NCBI GenBank assembly: GCA_035610835.1
Contig: CM069444.1
Location: 2,114,875 to 2,178,874 of the forward strand
DNA from: Ophiura sarsii
Lineage: Eukaryota > Echinodermata > Ophiuroidea > Amphilepidida > Ophiuridae
Length of the DNA: 64,000 nucleotides
Direction of reading: 5' to 3'
The position numbers and the translations under genes are program-made. The notes under the pieces are model-generated. The model made no database searches. It had not been told where the DNA came from and worked only from the letters and a program-made list of their open reading frames with translations. Of this stretch, positions 61,046 through 64,000 are shown piece by piece. Position 1 is the stretch's first letter. Each line of letters opens with the position of its first letter.

Positions 61046-62077
61046 TACTTTCAGGAAATCAATAAAACACATTAATATTAATTATAAGACACCACAAATA
61101 AATCTGTTTTCGCTGTTAATATGTACACATTTTATTAAGTGTTCTTTCCACTTACAAAATGATATTACATAATAATATACAAATAGCATAATGTAACATG
61201 CCCAATGACATATAAAATTGTAAAGGCTAAAATTGATAACGGTAATACTGCCCCCTTTTTCTCTAAAAGCATGAACAACCCACAGTAAAAAGTATTAATT
61301 TAACTCTTTAACCAATTTAACAACTTATTTTATTTTATATTAGATAAAACAATAATTTAGATTGTCAGGTATATAACTTGATTTTTTTGAAAATAACTTT
61401 GCTATATTTGATATTGCTACATGATTAACTTTTAACAGCTGAAGACCATTCTGTCTATTTGTTGCCGTTTGTTCAGGATTTTGAAAAGTTGAAAAGGGGT
61501 GGGGCAGAGGCAGGAGGAAAATACATGGGAAGGGTTACTATGCAACAAATAACTTAATGGTGCATGGAAGAAAGGGATGTGAATAAGATAACTTGAGGAA
61601 TTTGTAAATGTTTACAACACCTTGGGTATCTGCGATAATACAAAATGTAATTCCAATGCTTTACTGCAGATGCAAATATAATCTATTCATTACTTCATGA
61701 ATAATCGCGATAGCTGCGTATCAAGTGCGCTCCAATAAAATGAATCGTTAGATGAGAACGAACGCGCACGCCGAGCGCAGGTTACTAATAATTGCCCGAA
61801 AGTACTGCGCCAAAGTGTTCCATTGTTTTGCTCACTGACCGACCAATCAAATAAACGCCTCACGCCCCTAAACTGAATATTCATTGAATTATGAGGAAAC
61901 ACGATTAAAGCTTATTTCTGATTGGTTGAATGAGGGGATGACCCGACTCGGACTGTTTCAATAACTAAGAAGGGCAGGGGTGGACAAAATAAACAAAACA
62001 ACTAATTAATTATTAGCGAGATTATATCGGTACAAATCAACGATTTGGATAAATATGCATCTTTTTCAGTAATGAAT
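61046..62077. other. Non-coding; CCAAT-containing patch at 61700-61930
   Basis: The segment 61700-61930 is richer in CG than its surroundings and has ACCAATCAAAT and TGATTGGTTGAA, i.e. CCAAT boxes in both orientations. It could be promoter-like, but no exon is seen on either side. Confidence 0.3.
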
Positions 62078-62270
62078 GAGAATAATGACTGCTTAACAAC
62101 TGTTTTCGCGAATTTGTTGTGAAATACTCGGTTGCTGTTATGGTCATTCAGAATTGTCCCTCAGGGGCTGCGCCCCTTCGGGACAATTCCTCAGACCATA
62201 ACATCAACCTCTTATTTCACAACAAATTCGCGAAAACAGTTGTTACGCAGTAATTATTCTCTAATTCTAT
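62078..62270. mobile_element. Palindromic element with GGGGCTGCGCCCC centre
   Basis: CAACTGTTTTCGCGAATTTG and the inverse AAATTCGCGAAAACAGTTG are arms. The centre is a GC-rich hairpin (AATTGTCCCTCAGGGG, then CCCCTTCGGGACAATT). Confidence 0.85.
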
Positions 62271-62565
62271 TCCATCTACTGCCTTTTGAATAAATTATAA
62301 AGTTCTCATTGTTTTAATAAAGATTAGGATTTCATTTGCAGTGCAGAGGCAACAGATCAGTTTAAACAGGTTATCTATTTGGAATGTCTAGAAACACGAG
62401 GTGGAAAAAACTGTTTTTTCCCTTTTTAAAAATTTGGTAAAGGTATTTAGTGGTCCTGGACACATGTTGTGGACATAATAAGATATTTGCTCTTTATACC
62501 TCTCCACCCCCAATACTACCAGAAGAACCTTGTAAACCCAGCTGTATTTGGGCATAACCCTTAAG

Positions 62566-62725
62566 CAGGGATAGCGCTACTGGGGGTTCTTGCGCGTTTA
62601 GCGCATATTTTTTCATTTTGGCGCAACAAATTAGCTGAAAATCCAAAATAACCCCTTATTTTTCATACTTTTATGGGGTTTAGGGTTCTAAAAACCCCTA
62701 CTTTAAAAACCTAGCGCTACCCCTG
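62566..62725. mobile_element. 160-bp hAT-like MITE with 8-bp TSD CCCTTAAG
   Basis: CAGGGATAGCGCTAC and TAGCGCTACCCCTG are the ends. CCCTTAAG flanks both (62558-62565 and 62726-62733). Confidence 0.88.
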
Positions 62726-62733
62726 CCCTTAAG

Positions 62734-63558
62734 ACTACACACAAAATGCATCTACAATCTAAAATGAAATATTTTAGCATTAAAATTGAATATTTTGTAC
62801 AAATGTAACCATTATACTATAATAGATGGATGGATATTCAACATTGAGAAGGTAATACTGTTTTGTGTCTGAGTAGAAATACCCAGAAAAAGTGATCAAT
62901 ATGTGATGTAACAAGTTTTATTATTCAGCTGTCATGATTAGTCAGTGTTATTCCAATTAAATATGAATGAACAAAGCCTATAGTTGATCAAAAAATATCC
63001 CCCCCCCAATGTGCTCGATGCAGAATCACTTTAAACACCTTATAGTTAATACATACAAAAGTATCCTGACCACATGTTTATTTATATGTTAGCTAATTCA
63101 AAATCAAGAATCAGTTTTTCTTTTTTTAAGAGAGGCACACAACAAAGTACCATACATGTAAAATATAGCAGCTATTTCAGTTCATGTTTTTTCCTTTTTT
63201 GCATTCCAAAATGCAAATATTATTCTATATTAGACCTGCTTTCATGAAACCAGGAAAAAGCTGGGAACATTATTTTGGATTGTATTCCAGATTTGAGTTG
63301 CTGATTTTACAACCTATTTAAAAATGATGAAATACACTTGAAAATCTTTATATTTCTAATTGATTTTTAGCAACTAATTGGCCTGTATCTGTAATACTGT
63401 CCTGGCTACCTCATTGGAGTTTTGTGGGAGCAGGTCACATAATATAATGGCTGCTTTTAAGTGATATTTAATATACAGTTTAAAAAAAAAGTAACTTAAA
63501 ATACTTAGCTAAAAATATAGTTCCAACTTAAAAATATCAAACTACAAATTATGGATTA
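62734..63558. other. Non-coding AT-rich sequence
   Basis: No repeat pair, splice-bounded frame or RNA gene is recognised here. Confidence 0.4.
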
Positions 63559-63559
63559 A

Positions 63560-63823
63560 ATTCTTCTCTTCAATTTGAGATATTGTTCACGAAGAATGGT
63601 TAACAATTAAGAATGCTACACCGAGAGGAATGCGACAAATCGCAACTTTCCCCAATCCTCATTCTGCTATCGACCGGTGAGTTGTCAGTACAAGTTAATC
63701 AATAATCTACCTATTGCTACACCGAGGCTGCGTGTAGAAGATTCAAATGCTAAAACTAGATTTTAATTTGGTTTTGGCTACAAATATTCACATGTAATAT
63801 CTCAAATTAAAGAGAAGAAATTT
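63560..63823. mobile_element. TIR element
   Basis: TTCTTCTCTTCAATTTGAGA and the inverse TCTCAAATTAAAGAGAAGAA bound about 260 bases. GCTACACCGAG occurs twice inside (63615 and 63717). Confidence 0.65.
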
Positions 63824-64000
63824 CTTTACAAATGTATAATTTTAATATTTTTACAAAGGAGCAATACCTGTAGTTTTGGACTTATGGGCATATTTACTAC
63901 CTGGTAAGCTACTTTTTTGAAGACTGTATATTCCAATTGCACAGCTTATAGGTTGCATTATATAAGGCCTTTATAACTCAATGATGAGTTTCCTGTCACC

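Noticed and set aside
61690..61930. Promoter of an unseen gene, based on CCAAT boxes
   Set aside because: There is no exon on either side in the window and the motif pair alone is weak, so it is kept only as a note.

Overview
The window is from a eukaryotic nuclear genome, AT-rich and dense in repeats. It most resembles a marine invertebrate deuterostome (echinoderm or hemichordate). I infer this from the small conserved exons in long introns, the frequent short motif TAGGCCTA, tRNA-derived SINEs, and the diversity of short terminal-inverted-repeat (TIR) elements. The species cannot be read from the sequence.

Only two host genes can be supported, both on the + strand and both complete. The first is QPRT (quinolinate phosphoribosyltransferase, de novo NAD synthesis): three exons between 17549 and 21680, 304 aa. 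The second is PPIL2 (U-box plus cyclophilin-like spliceosome-associated protein): eighteen exons between 30379 and 56564, 529 aa. All exon phases join without a break. The two genes have no obvious shared pathway and appear to be plain neighbours.

Layout: 1-17.1 kb is a graveyard of TIR elements, including a 468-bp palindrome, mariner-like elements flanked by TA, TTAA-flanked piggyBac-like MITEs and a three-level nested insertion, plus a GATT microsatellite of about 255 bp. TIR elements run to within about 150 bp of the QPRT start codon. At 17.5-21.7 kb lies QPRT; intron 2 holds an array of AGGTCA direct repeats. At 24.3-29.5 kb there is an array of about 60-bp units whose last part is inverted. 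At 30.4-56.6 kb lies PPIL2, whose introns contain at least three Harbinger-like MITEs, hAT-like MITEs, decayed LINE fragments, SINEs and local duplications of the gene's own exons. At 56.6-64 kb there are only TIR elements, hairpins and a 19-bp array.

The most interesting features come from repeats meeting PPIL2 splicing. A tandem array has copied the exon 2 acceptor seven times upstream of the real one. A TIR element abuts a duplicated exon 8 and supplies an AG that would make an in-frame extra exon of 25 codons. Exon 14 has been partly duplicated downstream. I found no evidence of a new enzymatic or defence system. The long open frames in the satellite are artefacts of stop-free repeat units.
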